A program made the position numbers and the translations under genes. 64,000 nucleotides of DNA from NCBI RefSeq assembly GCF_036346595.1, contig NZ_CP107835.1, positions 62,001 to 126,000 of the forward strand, read 5' to 3'. This document shows positions 44,735 through 53,674 of this stretch, piece after piece (positions within the stretch are counted from its first letter, which is position 1; every line of letters starts with the position of its first letter). The notes under the pieces are model-generated. The model was not told the origin of the DNA, made no database searches, and was given only the letters and a program-made list of their open reading frames with translations. The DNA is from Streptomyces sp. NBC_00525. Its GTDB lineage: Bacteria > Actinomycetota > Actinomycetes > Streptomycetales > Streptomycetaceae.

Positions 44735-45199
44735 TCAGACGGGCAGGTCGCCGTCGCCGCCGAGGTTGGCGACCATGCGGCGCAGGACGTTGATCGTGGT
44801 CACGAAGTCGGCGGTGTCCACGCCCTCGTGCACCTGCTGGTGGACGCGCAGATTGCGCTCCCGTGCCCGTACGCGGCCGGCCTCCCCTTCCCCGGTCAGG
44901 GTCAGCAGCCCCGCCTCCTCCGTCACCCAGCCACGGGCGACCAGATCGTCGAAGACCTCCTCGAAGTCGATCCCCAGGTCGTCCCACTTGGCCAGCCGCG
45001 CGGTCAGCGCCTCACGGGTCCAGGTGCCCGGCCCGCCGGCCACGTGGTTCAGCGTCCACCAGTGCGGCTGGGTGAGGTCCTCCACCGCCAACTGCTCGCG
45101 AATCGCCCCGACCACCAGCCGGCAGGCCGTCCCGGTCCATGCCCCGATGGGCTGAGCGGCCAGTTCCTCCCGCGTGTACTCCTTGAGCGTCACGGCCAT
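44735..45199 (-). CDS. winged-helix (MarR-like) transcriptional regulator
   Basis: ATG at 45199; 154 residues. It has an N-terminal helix, a winged-helix-like core (TREALTARLAKWDDLGIDFEEVFDDLVARGWVTEEAGLLTLTGEGE) and a dimerisation helix (VHEGVDTADFVTTINVLRRMVANLG), the layout of MarR-type regulators. The upstream region has direct repeats and a palindrome. The regulated gene is not obvious; autoregulation is likely. Confidence 0.75.
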   Translation of the reverse strand: MAVTLKEYTREELAAQPIGAWTGTACRLVVGAIREQLAVEDLTQPHWWTLNHVAGGPGTWTREALTARLAKWDDLGIDFEEVFDDLVARGWVTEEAGLLTLTGEGEAGRVRARERNLRVHQQVHEGVDTADFVTTINVLRRMVANLGGDGDLPV

Positions 45200-45218
45200 G
45201 TCCCTCTGCCTCTCCTCG

Positions 45219-45263
45219 TGATCAACGGAATATGATCAACGTAGAAGCTCAAGCGCAGTTGAG
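45219..45263 (-). promoter_or_regulatory. direct repeats and palindrome upstream of the MarR-like gene
   Basis: TGATCAACG occurs at 45219-45227 and 45233-45241 (14-base period), and CTCAA-N6-TTGAG forms a palindrome at 45248-45263. They lie 20-64 bases before the MarR-like ATG in an AT-richer patch and are plausible autoregulatory sites; the relevance of each is untested. Confidence 0.45.
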
Positions 45264-45299
45264 GTCAAGGCGGACCTGGCGCCGCCCGCAAACCGCGCA

Positions 45300-46190
45300 C
45301 TACATCGTGCGGGTCGCCTCGTGGATCATGCGGGCGAAGAGTTCTATCGCCCGGGTGCCGCCGTTCGAGCGCCACATCAGGCCGTAGCCGAGCGGGGTGT
45401 CGCCCTCCACCGGGATGTAGGTGACGCCGGGGCGGCCGTGGTAGAGGGCGATGTGGGCGCCGGCCAGGAGGGCGCCCTTGCCGGCGGCGACCAGGGTCAG
45501 GGCTTCCTGGAGGTTGGTGACGGACGGGCCCTGGCCGATGGGCGCCCCGCTGGGGGTGCGGATCGGCAGGCGGTGCTCCAGCCAGTACTCCGGGATGTCG
45601 CCCGCGATGGTCAGCAGGGGCAGTCCGGCCAGGTCCTCCAGCGTCACCGCGGCTCGCGCGGCCAGCGGATGGGCGGCGGCGACGGCGAGGACCCGGTCCT
45701 CGGTGAGGAGCGTGGGGCCGCGGGTCAGGTCGTCCTCGTGCACGGGGAAGTCGGTCAGCTGCACGTCGAACTCGCCCGCGCGCAGCATGCCGTACGGGTC
45801 GGAGAGCGGCACCTCGCAGACCTCGACGGCGAGTTCCGGATGGCTGGTGCGCAGCCGCTCGGTCGCCTTCATCACCATCTCGCCGGCCAGCGGGGTGGAG
45901 AAGCCGACGTGGAGGACGCCCTCGATGCCGCGTGCCGTCGCGGTGGCGCGGGCGAGGGCCTCCTCGATGCCCCGGTAGTGCGGTTCGAGGTCGTCGCGCA
46001 GGCGCCGGCCCAGTCCGGTGAGGGCCACGCTCCTGCTCGTACGGGTGAACAGCGGCGCCCCGACCCGGCGCTCCAGCTTCTGGACGAGCTGGCTCACGCG
46101 TGCGCGGGAGAGGTGCAGCCGGGTGGCGGTGCGCCCGAAGTGCAGCTCATCGGCGAGGACGAGAAAGCATTCCAGTTCGCTCTGATCCAC
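45300..46190 (-). CDS. LysR-family transcriptional regulator
   Basis: GTG at 46190 with GGAGA six bases upstream gives 296 residues, normal for the family; longer frames add unrelated sequence. N-terminal HTH (about 1-60) with ELECFLVLADELHFGRTATRLHLSRARVSQLVQKLE, then a two-lobe effector domain. It is divergent from the DHA2 exporter gene, the classic arrangement in which a LysR protein controls the neighbouring transporter. Confidence 0.9.
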   Translation of the reverse strand: MDQSELECFLVLADELHFGRTATRLHLSRARVSQLVQKLERRVGAPLFTRTSRSVALTGLGRRLRDDLEPHYRGIEEALARATATARGIEGVLHVGFSTPLAGEMVMKATERLRTSHPELAVEVCEVPLSDPYGMLRAGEFDVQLTDFPVHEDDLTRGPTLLTEDRVLAVAAAHPLAARAAVTLEDLAGLPLLTIAGDIPEYWLEHRLPIRTPSGAPIGQGPSVTNLQEALTLVAAGKGALLAGAHIALYHGRPGVTYIPVEGDTPLGYGLMWRSNGGTRAIELFARMIHEATRTM

Positions 46191-46240
46191 AGCCGTCTCC
46201 CCCGTATGCGCTGATCGGTAAGCCCAGCTGAACGAACGTT

Positions 46241-46251
46241 GCGATGATCGC
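46241..46251. promoter_or_regulatory. candidate LysR operator in divergent region
   Basis: GCGATGATCGC, a palindrome around a central G, lies midway between the divergent LysR and MFS start codons, in a region with AACGTT/TGTTGTT flanks. Position suits a LysR site; no consensus can be proven by eye. Confidence 0.35.
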
Positions 46252-46326
46252 TGTTGTTCCCGCGCCCGCGGTGGCGAAAGCTGAAGGCACCGACAACACC
46301 CCTTGCTCCGGAAGGAGTTCCTCGTC

Positions 46327-47784
46327 ATGAGTGCCTTGAATGCCACCGGCGGACTGAGCGCGCGCAAGTGGGGCATCCTGCTCGTCCTGTGCGGCGCGAT
46401 CTTCCTCGAAGGCATCGACGTGGCCATGCTCAACGTGGCCCTGCCCTCGATCCGTACCGATCTGGGACTGTCCACCGGCGAGCTGCAGTGGGTCATGAGC
46501 GCCTACGTCCTCGGCTACGGCGGCTTCATGCTCCTCGGCGGACGGGCCGCCGACCTCTTCGGACGCCGTCAGATGTTCGTCTTCTGGCTCACCGTCTTCC
46601 TGCTGTTCTCCGGGCTCGGCGGCCTCGCGAACGACGGGTGGACGCTGATCCTCGCCCGGTTCGTCACGGGCGTCGCCGCGGCCTTCATGACCCCGGCGGG
46701 CCTGTCCATCATCACCACCGGTTTCGCCGAGGGCCCCGAGCGCAACAGGGCGCTCCTCATCTACTCCGGCACCGCGGCGGGCGGGTTCACGGTCGGTCTG
46801 GTGGCCGGCGGGCTGCTGACCGCCGTCGGCTGGCGGTGGGTGTTCTTCGCCCCGGTCGTGCTCTCCCTCCTCATCCTCGTCGCGGCCCTCGTGTTCGTCC
46901 CCAAGTCGGAGCGGCCCGACCGGACCGGCAAGCGCGTGGACGCGGCCGGCGCCCTCACCGTCACCGCCGCCCTCGTACTGATCGTGCTGGGCGTCGAGCG
47001 CGCCGCCCACGCGGGCGTCGCCGTCAGCGCGGGCACCCTGCTGGCCGGGCTCGCGTTCCTGGTGGCGTTCGTGCTCATCGAGCGGCGGTCCGCCGAGCCC
47101 CTGGTACGCCTGGCGATCCTGCGCCACGGGCCGCTGGTGCGGGCCAACCTGTCGGCGATGCTGTTCGCGGCCGGGTTCTTCGGGTTCCAGTTCCTGGTGG
47201 TGCTGTACCTCCAGGAGCTGCGGGGCTGGTCGACGCTGGAGACCAGTTTCGCGATGCTGGTCATCGGCGTCGACGCGATCCTCTCGCCGACGCTCACCCC
47301 GCGGCTCGTCGACCGCTTCGGCAACGCCAGGGTGATCCTGGGCGGCCTCCTGCTCGCGGTGCTCGCCTACGGGCTGTTCCTGCCGGTCGGCGCGGACTGG
47401 AGCTACGCCGCGATGTTCCCGAGCCTGATCGTCCTCGGGCTCGCCTTCTCGCTGGCGTACGGCCCCCTGACCATCGTGGCGACGGAGGGCGTCGCGGAGG
47501 AGGAGCAGGGGCTCGCGGGCGGTCTGCTGTACACCGCCTTCCAGTTCGGCGCCGCGATCGGCCTCTCCGCCGTCACCGCGGTCAGCGTGGCCGCGACCCG
47601 TACGGACACGCCCGCGGGCCTGCTCGACGGCTACCGGGCCGGGCTGCTCGTCCCGTTCGCCGCGGCCGTCGTCGCAGCCGCCGTCAGCGCGTTCGGACTG
47701 CGCTCCCGCGACGGCGGTACGGCGCCCGCGCCGCTGGACGCCGCCGGCTCCGCGGAACCCGCCGCCACCCCCGTATCGCACTGA
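46327..47784 (+). CDS. DHA2-type MFS drug exporter
   Basis: ATG at 46327 with AAGGAG upstream gives 485 residues and about 14 membrane helices, as in the QacA/EmrB (DHA2) group. Signatures include LDVAMLNVALPSI-like motif D1 (GIDVAMLNVALPSIRTDLG), motif A region GGRAADLFGRRQ, and motif C-like AGGFTVGLVAGG. It probably exports a toxic compound under control of the divergent LysR protein; the adjacent flavin-type protein may modify the same compound. Confidence 0.9.
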   Translation: MSALNATGGLSARKWGILLVLCGAIFLEGIDVAMLNVALPSIRTDLGLSTGELQWVMSAYVLGYGGFMLLGGRAADLFGRRQMFVFWLTVFLLFSGLGGLANDGWTLILARFVTGVAAAFMTPAGLSIITTGFAEGPERNRALLIYSGTAAGGFTVGLVAGGLLTAVGWRWVFFAPVVLSLLILVAALVFVPKSERPDRTGKRVDAAGALTVTAALVLIVLGVERAAHAGVAVSAGTLLAGLAFLVAFVLIERRSAEPLVRLAILRHGPLVRANLSAMLFAAGFFGFQFLVVLYLQELRGWSTLETSFAMLVIGVDAILSPTLTPRLVDRFGNARVILGGLLLAVLAYGLFLPVGADWSYAAMFPSLIVLGLAFSLAYGPLTIVATEGVAEEEQGLAGGLLYTAFQFGAAIGLSAVTAVSVAATRTDTPAGLLDGYRAGLLVPFAAAVVAAAVSAFGLRSRDGGTAPAPLDAAGSAEPAATPVSH

Positions 47785-47828
47785 ACCCGCCCCGGCAGGA
47801 CCCCGGCAACCACCGAAAGGACAGGCCC

Positions 47829-48359
47829 ATGACCGAAGTCGTCAGCGAGTTCTCCGAGATCGAAGGCACCTTTCTCGACTACGTCCGCGAGATCAAGTAC
47901 GCCACGATGGTCACCGTCGACCGCGAACAGCGCCCGCGCGCCCGTGTGCTGCTGCCCGTGTGGGAGATCGTCGACGGGGTACCGGTCGGCTGGCTCGCCT
48001 CGTACCGCACCCCGGTGAAGAGCGCGCACCTGGCGAACAACCCGCACACGACGTACGCCTACTGGAGCCCCCGGCAGAACGCGGCCTTCGTGGACAGCGT
48101 CTCGACGTGGGCGGAGGACGAGGAGTCCAAGCGCCACGCGTGGCGGCTGTACCAGCGGGGCGGGCCGCCGGGCGTGGGCTACGACCCGGTCCGCTACTGG
48201 CGGGGCGGCCCCGGTGATCCCGGCTACCACGTGCTGCGGATCGACCCGTGGCGCATCCAGCTCGTCCGGGGCGCCGATCTCCACGGCACGCTGTGGCGCA
48301 GACGGGAACCGGACCCGGCGGGGGCCGCCGGGACCGGCCCGGCGGCCCGCGCCGCCTGA
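47829..48359 (+). CDS. pyridoxamine 5'-phosphate oxidase-like (split barrel) protein
   Basis: ATG at 47829; 176 residues, 44 bases after the MFS gene. Split beta-barrel pattern of flavin/F420-binding PNPOx-like proteins: IKYATMVTVDREQRPRARVLLPVWE, PVGWLASYRTPVKSAHLANNPHTTYAYW and a C-terminal HVLRIDPWRIQLV. Cofactor (FMN, F420 or haem) and substrate cannot be read out. Its co-transcription with a drug exporter suggests detoxification. Confidence 0.82.
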   Translation: MTEVVSEFSEIEGTFLDYVREIKYATMVTVDREQRPRARVLLPVWEIVDGVPVGWLASYRTPVKSAHLANNPHTTYAYWSPRQNAAFVDSVSTWAEDEESKRHAWRLYQRGGPPGVGYDPVRYWRGGPGDPGYHVLRIDPWRIQLVRGADLHGTLWRRREPDPAGAAGTGPAARAA

Positions 48360-48384
48360 GCCCCGCACAGGCCCGTCGGGCCCC

Positions 48385-49077
48385 TCAGTCCCCGACACCG
48401 GGCACGACCAGACCGGACTCGTACGCGATCACCACCGCGTGAGTCCGGTTCTGTGCGCCCAGCTTGGCCAGCACATGGCCCACATGCGTCTTCACCGTCT
48501 CCAGGCTCACCCGGCACAGCTCCGCGATCTCCGGATTGGACAGGCCGGTCGCCATCAGCCGCAGCGTCTCCTCCTCCCGGACCGTCAGGGCCGCGCGCGG
48601 CAGCGCCTCGGCGGAGGTGAGCGGGCGGGCGGTGACCATCCGGCGCAGGGCCGCCGGGAAGAGGACCGCCTCACCGGCCGCCACCACCCGCACCGCCTCC
48701 GCGATCCGGGGCACGGGGAGCCGTTTGAGGACGAAGCCGGCGGCCCCGGCGCTGAGGGCGGCGGTGACGTAGCCGTCGTTCTCGAAGGTGGTGATGACCA
48801 CGACCTTGGGCGGCTCACCCGTACCCGGCTCCGCGAGCAGTCGGCGGGTTGCCTCGATGCCGTTGAGGCGGGGCATCCGTACGTCCATCAGGACCACGTC
48901 CGGCCGCAGCAGCCGGGCCTGCCGGACCGCCTCGACGCCGTCTGCGGCCTCGCCGGACACCGTGATCCCCGGCTGCATCCCGAGCAGGGTGCGCAGGCCG
49001 CTGCGGGTGACCTCGTCGTCGTCCGCGATCACGAGGGAGACGGGGGTGTCCGCGCCGGGCGCGTCCGGGCCGCTCAC
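48385..49077 (-). CDS. NarL/LuxR-family response regulator
   Basis: GTG at 49077 overlaps the kinase gene stop (GTGA); 230 residues. Receiver with Asp65 (VLMDVRMPR), acidic pair IADDD and Lys in FVLKRLP; LuxR HTH at the C-terminus (LTVREEETLRLMATGLSNPEIAELCRVSLETVKTHV). Partner of the kinase encoded immediately upstream. Confidence 0.92.
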   Translation of the reverse strand: MSGPDAPGADTPVSLVIADDDEVTRSGLRTLLGMQPGITVSGEAADGVEAVRQARLLRPDVVLMDVRMPRLNGIEATRRLLAEPGTGEPPKVVVITTFENDGYVTAALSAGAAGFVLKRLPVPRIAEAVRVVAAGEAVLFPAALRRMVTARPLTSAEALPRAALTVREEETLRLMATGLSNPEIAELCRVSLETVKTHVGHVLAKLGAQNRTHAVVIAYESGLVVPGVGD

Positions 49078-50303
49078 GCGGGCACCCGCACGGGCAGCCG
49101 GACCGCGAGCCGCCAGTGCTCCGGGCCGTCCGGGCCGGCCTCGATCTCGCCGTGCAGCAGGCGCACCCGTTCGGTGAGCCCCGGCAGGCCGTGCCCGGAC
49201 GTCGGAAAGGCGCCCGGAGCCGTTCCCGTACCGCTGCGGTTGACCACCGTCAGCTCCAGCGCGTCCGGCGCGGCGGCCACGGTGACCCGGACCGGGCCGC
49301 CCTCGCCGTGGCGCACCGCGTTCGTCAGGCCCTCCTGGAGGATGCGGTACGCGGCACGGGAGAGCGTCCCGCGTACGTGTGCGAGGTCGCCGGACAGCTC
49401 GGACTCCACGGTCGCGCCCATGTGGCGGGCCCGGTCGAGGAGTTCGGGGAGGTCGGCCAGGGTGCGGGCCGGGGCCGTCGTGCCGGGTTCCTCGCGGAGC
49501 ATGCCCAGGACGTAGTCCAGGTCCTCCAGGGCGGCTCGGGACGACTCCTCGATGCTGCGCAGGGCGGCGCGGGCCGCGACCGGGTCGGCGCCGAGGATCT
49601 CGCCCGCGACCGCCGCCTGGATGGTGGCGGCCGTCAGCGTGTGCCCGATCGAGTCGTGCAGCTCGTGGGCGAGCCGGTTGCGGGCGGCGAGGGTCCGTTC
49701 GCGTTCGGCCGCCAGCGCCAGCCGTTCCGCCGACGAGGGGCCCAGCAGCCGGGGCGCCAGCCAGCGCAGGGTGTACGTCACGGCCGGGCACAGGGCCGCC
49801 GCGAGCAGCAGGCAGCCGAGCGCCGCCGCCCAGCTCTGCCAGCCGCTGTCCAGCGGCACCGACCGGCCGTACACGCTGATCCCCGCCTCGGCCCCGGCCC
49901 AGCCGCCGGGCAGGCACAGCCCCATGACGAGCAGGAGGAGGCTCAGCTGCGCCCCCGCCCAGCCGAGGGCCACCTGTGCCAGCAGCCAGAGCGGGGTGCG
50001 CAGACGGTCGGCGCCGGTGGACCGGCCCCGGTCCACCGGGTCCGGCAGCTCCGCGGCGAGCATCCGCCGGGCGCAGGCGACCAGTACCCGCCGTGTGATG
50101 CGGGCCAGTCCGGTCACGCCGATCAGGGCGGACCAGAGCAGCAGGGTGAGCGCGATCGCGGCACCTTCCGGCATGGACGGCAGGGCCAGCGCGGGCAGCG
50201 CCGCGAACGGCAGCAGCGGGAGGCTCGCCAACGCGCCGCAGTAGGCGAAGAGCGCACCCGTGTACGTGGAGCCGCGCAGCAGCGGCCGGAATCCCGTGAA
50301 CAT
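49074..50303 (-). CDS. NarL-type sensor histidine kinase
   Basis: ATG at 50303; 409 residues. Sensor with about five to six membrane helices, then AARNRLAHELHDSIGHTLTAA with His216 and a GHKL ATPase region (LQEGLTNAVRHGEG N-box, GHGLPGLTERVRLLHGEIEAGP G-box). Classic Streptomyces orthodox kinase, translationally coupled to its regulator. The gene starts 144 bases from a divergent small gene and TAP-like peptidase gene, the likely regulated unit. Confidence 0.92.
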   Translation of the reverse strand: MFTGFRPLLRGSTYTGALFAYCGALASLPLLPFAALPALALPSMPEGAAIALTLLLWSALIGVTGLARITRRVLVACARRMLAAELPDPVDRGRSTGADRLRTPLWLLAQVALGWAGAQLSLLLLVMGLCLPGGWAGAEAGISVYGRSVPLDSGWQSWAAALGCLLLAAALCPAVTYTLRWLAPRLLGPSSAERLALAAERERTLAARNRLAHELHDSIGHTLTAATIQAAVAGEILGADPVAARAALRSIEESSRAALEDLDYVLGMLREEPGTTAPARTLADLPELLDRARHMGATVESELSGDLAHVRGTLSRAAYRILQEGLTNAVRHGEGGPVRVTVAAAPDALELTVVNRSGTGTAPGAFPTSGHGLPGLTERVRLLHGEIEAGPDGPEHWRLAVRLPVRVPA

Positions 50304-50447
50304 GATCCGGTCAGTATGACCGGATCGTCTTGTGGTGCCCTCCCCCGACCGGGGGAGGGAATTCTCCCGCGTCGCCGCGATGTCCCCCGGCTCCGCGCGA
50401 ACCATGATCGGGCCCCGTACCAGTCGAGCGATGAGAAGGACGGGCCT

Positions 50448-50690
50448 GTGGACACCCGCGTCACCGAGACAACACCGAACCCCGTGGGGGCCGTTCCGAA
50501 CCAGGTGGGAGCACGTAACAGGCGTAACTGGCCTGCTGCGGCCGCCCTGGGCCTGGGGATCGCGGTCCTGGTGTCCGCGCTGGCCGTCGTCCTCCTGCTC
50601 TGGTACGCGAACCGGACGCAGGAGTGCTACCGCCCCGACAGCCTGCACCAGTACGCGCAGTGCGTCCGGCTGCACCTCGACGGCAACTGA
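50448..50690 (+). CDS. small single-span membrane protein
   Basis: GTG at 50448 preceded by AAGGA; 80 residues. An N-terminal Pro/Thr/Asn-rich stretch, one membrane helix (about 30-52, ALGLGIAVLVSALAVVLLLWY) and a short exterior tail with two Cys (QECYRPDSLHQYAQCVRLH). It ends three bases before a possible start of the peptidase gene. Not recognised as any named family; likely co-transcribed with the peptidase and under the divergent two-component system. Confidence 0.65.
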   Translation: MDTRVTETTPNPVGAVPNQVGARNRRNWPAAAALGLGIAVLVSALAVVLLLWYANRTQECYRPDSLHQYAQCVRLHLDGN

Positions 50691-50717
50691 CACATGACAC
50701 GGGAACGGACGAACCTC

Positions 50718-52301
50718 ATGCGTAACGGAGTTCCGGGCGCAGCCCGCCTCCTGGCCGCCGGCCTCACGGCGGCCACCCTTCTGACGGCGACGGCGGCCTG
50801 CGCCCCGGCCGCACCGGTCACGCCGGCCGGGGAGGCCGGCGCCGTACCCGCCGCCCTGCGGGTCTACACACAGCAGAAGCTCCGGTGGGAGCCGTGCGAT
50901 CTGGAGGAGGAGGGTGGCCCGAAGGAGCCGGGCGCCCTGCGGTGCACGACGGTAAAGGTGCCACTGGACTATATGAAGCCCGGTGGTAAAAAGATCGCCA
51001 TCGCAATATCCCGGCTCCGGGCGAGCGACCCGAAGAAGCGCCGCGGTGTACTGCTGCTCAATCCGGGCGGCCCCGGCGCGCCGGGCCTCGGGCTTCCCGT
51101 CGATCCGCTGCTGAAACTCCCCCAGCGGGTGAAACAGCGGTACGACCTGATCGGCTTCGACCCGAGGGGCACGGGGCGCAGCGCCCCCGTCAGCTGCGGT
51201 CTCACCGCCGGCGAGCAGGCCGACCATCCGTACAGGGCCGCGACGTTCGCGAAGGACGTGGCGTGGGCCCGTACGGTCGCCGCCAAGTGCCGGGCCGCCG
51301 CCGGCCGGGAGCTGGCCCACCTCACCACCCGTAACAGCGCCCGCGACATGGACGTCATCCGTGCCGCGCTGGGCGAGAAGCGGATCTCGTATCTGGGGGT
51401 GTCGTACGGGACGTACCTCGGGGCCGTCTACACGCAGCTGTTCCCCCGGCGCGCCGACCGGTTCGTGCTGGACAGCGCGACCGATCCCGGGCGGGTCTAC
51501 CGGGGAATGTTCCAGGACATGGCGAAGGCGGCCGAGGACGCCTTCACCCGCTGGGCCGGCTGGACCGCCCGGCGGAACGGGGAGTACGGGTTGGGCACCA
51601 CCCCGGCCGCCGTCCGCGCCGCCTTCTGGGACCTGGTCGCACGGGCGGACCGTGAGCCGGTCCTGTTCGAGGGGCAGCCGCTGAGCGGTGCCGACATCCG
51701 GTCGAACAGCCGCGTGTTCGTGCATGTGCGGGAGGCGGCGGCGTGGATCACGGGGCTGAGGGAGGCGGCCGCGAAGGGCGGGGCGAAGGAGCCCGGCCGT
51801 TCGGAGACGTCCGGCGAATCCGAGGAGTCCGGGGCGTCCGGCCCGTCCGATGACGGGTATGTGTCGGCCGCCTGGTCCTACATGTGCGCCGATTCCCGCT
51901 CCTGGTCGCACGACCCCGAGCAGTACCGGCGCGAGGCGATCCGCGACCGGGCCCGGTATCCGCTGTACGGCGACTTCGCGGCGGCCGTCGCACCGTGCGC
52001 GTTCTGGCAGCGGGGCACCGAACCGCAGACCGCGGTCGACAACGGAGTCGGCGCCCTGATCACGCAGAACGAGTGGGACCCGCAGACGCCGCTCGCCTCC
52101 GGCCGGGCCATGCACCGGGCCCTGCGCGGCTCCCGGATGCTCACCGTCACCGGTGGCGAGGGGCACGGCGTCCTGTACGCGCCGGACGGCAACGCCTGCG
52201 CGGACGATGCGGCCACGGCGTATCTGCTCACGGGCCGCCTGCCGGACCATGACCTGACCTGCCGGGCCGCAGCCCCGCGTACGGGTACGGGCACCGCCTG
52301 A
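50718..52301 (+). CDS. secreted TAP-like serine aminopeptidase (alpha/beta hydrolase)
   Basis: The ATG at 50718 is chosen (527 residues); a first ATG at 50694 lacks a ribosome site. The signal peptide ends with Cys28 (TATAAC), a possible lipobox. The alpha/beta hydrolase core has RGVLLLNPGGPG (oxyanion), nucleophile Ser229 in GVSYGTYLG, and His in GGEGHGVLY. The C-terminal domain of the TAP family (tripeptidyl aminopeptidase) is present (VALITQNEWDPQTPL-like). Substrate: N-terminal tri-peptides of secreted proteins, or a related hydrolysis. A low-complexity Ser/Gly/Glu insertion lies near 360-380. Confidence 0.85.
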   Translation: MRNGVPGAARLLAAGLTAATLLTATAACAPAAPVTPAGEAGAVPAALRVYTQQKLRWEPCDLEEEGGPKEPGALRCTTVKVPLDYMKPGGKKIAIAISRLRASDPKKRRGVLLLNPGGPGAPGLGLPVDPLLKLPQRVKQRYDLIGFDPRGTGRSAPVSCGLTAGEQADHPYRAATFAKDVAWARTVAAKCRAAAGRELAHLTTRNSARDMDVIRAALGEKRISYLGVSYGTYLGAVYTQLFPRRADRFVLDSATDPGRVYRGMFQDMAKAAEDAFTRWAGWTARRNGEYGLGTTPAAVRAAFWDLVARADREPVLFEGQPLSGADIRSNSRVFVHVREAAAWITGLREAAAKGGAKEPGRSETSGESEESGASGPSDDGYVSAAWSYMCADSRSWSHDPEQYRREAIRDRARYPLYGDFAAAVAPCAFWQRGTEPQTAVDNGVGALITQNEWDPQTPLASGRAMHRALRGSRMLTVTGGEGHGVLYAPDGNACADDAATAYLLTGRLPDHDLTCRAAAPRTGTGTA

Positions 52302-52470
52302 GCGGGACCGGGCGAGGTCCAGGCCGACGAGGGCGCGTTCGCACCCGGATGGGCCAGTGGGGCGGGGGCGTCGCCGTCCCCGTTCACTGGTCCGGACGCG
52401 CTTGGAAGGGCGGCCGGGACGGGCGCGGACAGGATGGGGGAGGCCACCGACCCAGCTGTGAGGGAGAACC

Positions 52471-53631
52471 ATGAAGGAGACCGACGCGGACGCGAGGGGC
52501 CCGGAGGTCTCCGGTGCGGTGGACCTGCGGCGCGTCGGCGCGCATCCGGACCACTGGTATCCCGTGGCGCGGGCCCGGGAGGTGCGGGCCGGGAAAGTGG
52601 TGCCGGCCGCGTTCGCCGGCGAGCGGATCGCGCTCTACCGAGGGCGGAACGGCGCCGTCCACGCGCTGGAGGACCGGTGCGCGCACCGGCAGGTGCCGCT
52701 GAGCATGGGCGTCGTGGAGGGTGATGTGCTCCGGTGCCGGTACCACGCGTGGGCGTACCGCGGTGACGGCCGCATCTCGCAGATCCCGTATCTGACGAAG
52801 GACGACCGCAGGCCGCCGCGCGGGGTGCGCGGCTATCCCGTACGCGAGGCGTACGGCCTGGTGTTCGTGTTCCCCGGCGACCCGGAGAAGGCGGACGCGA
52901 CGCCGCTGCCGATGCTCCCGGCGTACGGTTCGCCGCACTACAAGACGCTGACGTACGCCCGGACCGTCCGCTGCCACTACTCGTTCATGCACGAGAACCT
53001 GCTGGACATGAACCACCAGTTCCTGCACCAGGGCGTCGTCGGCCGGCTCCGTCCCGAACTCCTCGGCCACAGCGGCGACGCCCGGTCGGTGGAGGCCCGC
53101 TACCTGTTCACCCACACCGGGGGCAGGCGCGACGCCGGTGCGAGCGTGCTGGCGGCGGAGGGGATCTCGGGCGGCTCCAGCGATGTGATGACGATCCGCA
53201 CGGAGTATCCGTACCAGACCCTCGACCTGGTGCCGGAGGGCGCCGACCGGCCGGTCTTCAGCCTCTGGGCGGTGTACGTACCCGTGGGCGCCGACCAGCG
53301 CGCCTGCCGCGTCTACGGCCACCTCATGATCAAGAAGCCTCGCGTCCCGGCCGCGCTCAGCCTGGCCGCCCCCCTCATCAGACGGTTCACCGAGCGCATC
53401 TTCGCGCAGGACCGGATGGCGGTCGAGGCGGAGCAGCGGGCCTGGGACGAACAGGGCGAGGACCACAACCACGAGGTGTTCTCCCTGATCCTGAACCTAC
53501 GGGAGACCCTGCGCGCCAACGGCGTCCCCCTGGCCGCCCCGGCGGGGCCGCGCGCGGCGGAACCCTGCGGGGGCGCCGGCGTCTGCGGCACCCCGGTGCG
53601 GTCGTCGGCGGACCCGGCGCCCGTACGCTGA
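52471..53631 (+). CDS. Rieske oxygenase family protein
   Basis: ATG at 52471 with AGGGAG upstream; 386 residues. Rieske [2Fe-2S] ligands Cys70, His72, Cys89, His92 in RCAHRQ and CRYHAW; a mononuclear iron site follows with His182, His186 and Asp179 in ENLLDMNHQFLHQG. This is the alpha-subunit type of ring-hydroxylating or demethylating oxygenase. The extreme C-terminus is Cys-rich and Pro-rich. No reductase or beta subunit is adjacent, so an electron-donor partner must come from elsewhere. Confidence 0.9.
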   Translation: MKETDADARGPEVSGAVDLRRVGAHPDHWYPVARAREVRAGKVVPAAFAGERIALYRGRNGAVHALEDRCAHRQVPLSMGVVEGDVLRCRYHAWAYRGDGRISQIPYLTKDDRRPPRGVRGYPVREAYGLVFVFPGDPEKADATPLPMLPAYGSPHYKTLTYARTVRCHYSFMHENLLDMNHQFLHQGVVGRLRPELLGHSGDARSVEARYLFTHTGGRRDAGASVLAAEGISGGSSDVMTIRTEYPYQTLDLVPEGADRPVFSLWAVYVPVGADQRACRVYGHLMIKKPRVPAALSLAAPLIRRFTERIFAQDRMAVEAEQRAWDEQGEDHNHEVFSLILNLRETLRANGVPLAAPAGPRAAEPCGGAGVCGTPVRSSADPAPVR

Positions 53632-53674
53632 GGGGCCGGGCCAGGCGCTGAGGGGCCGCGCGCCGCTCATGGGC

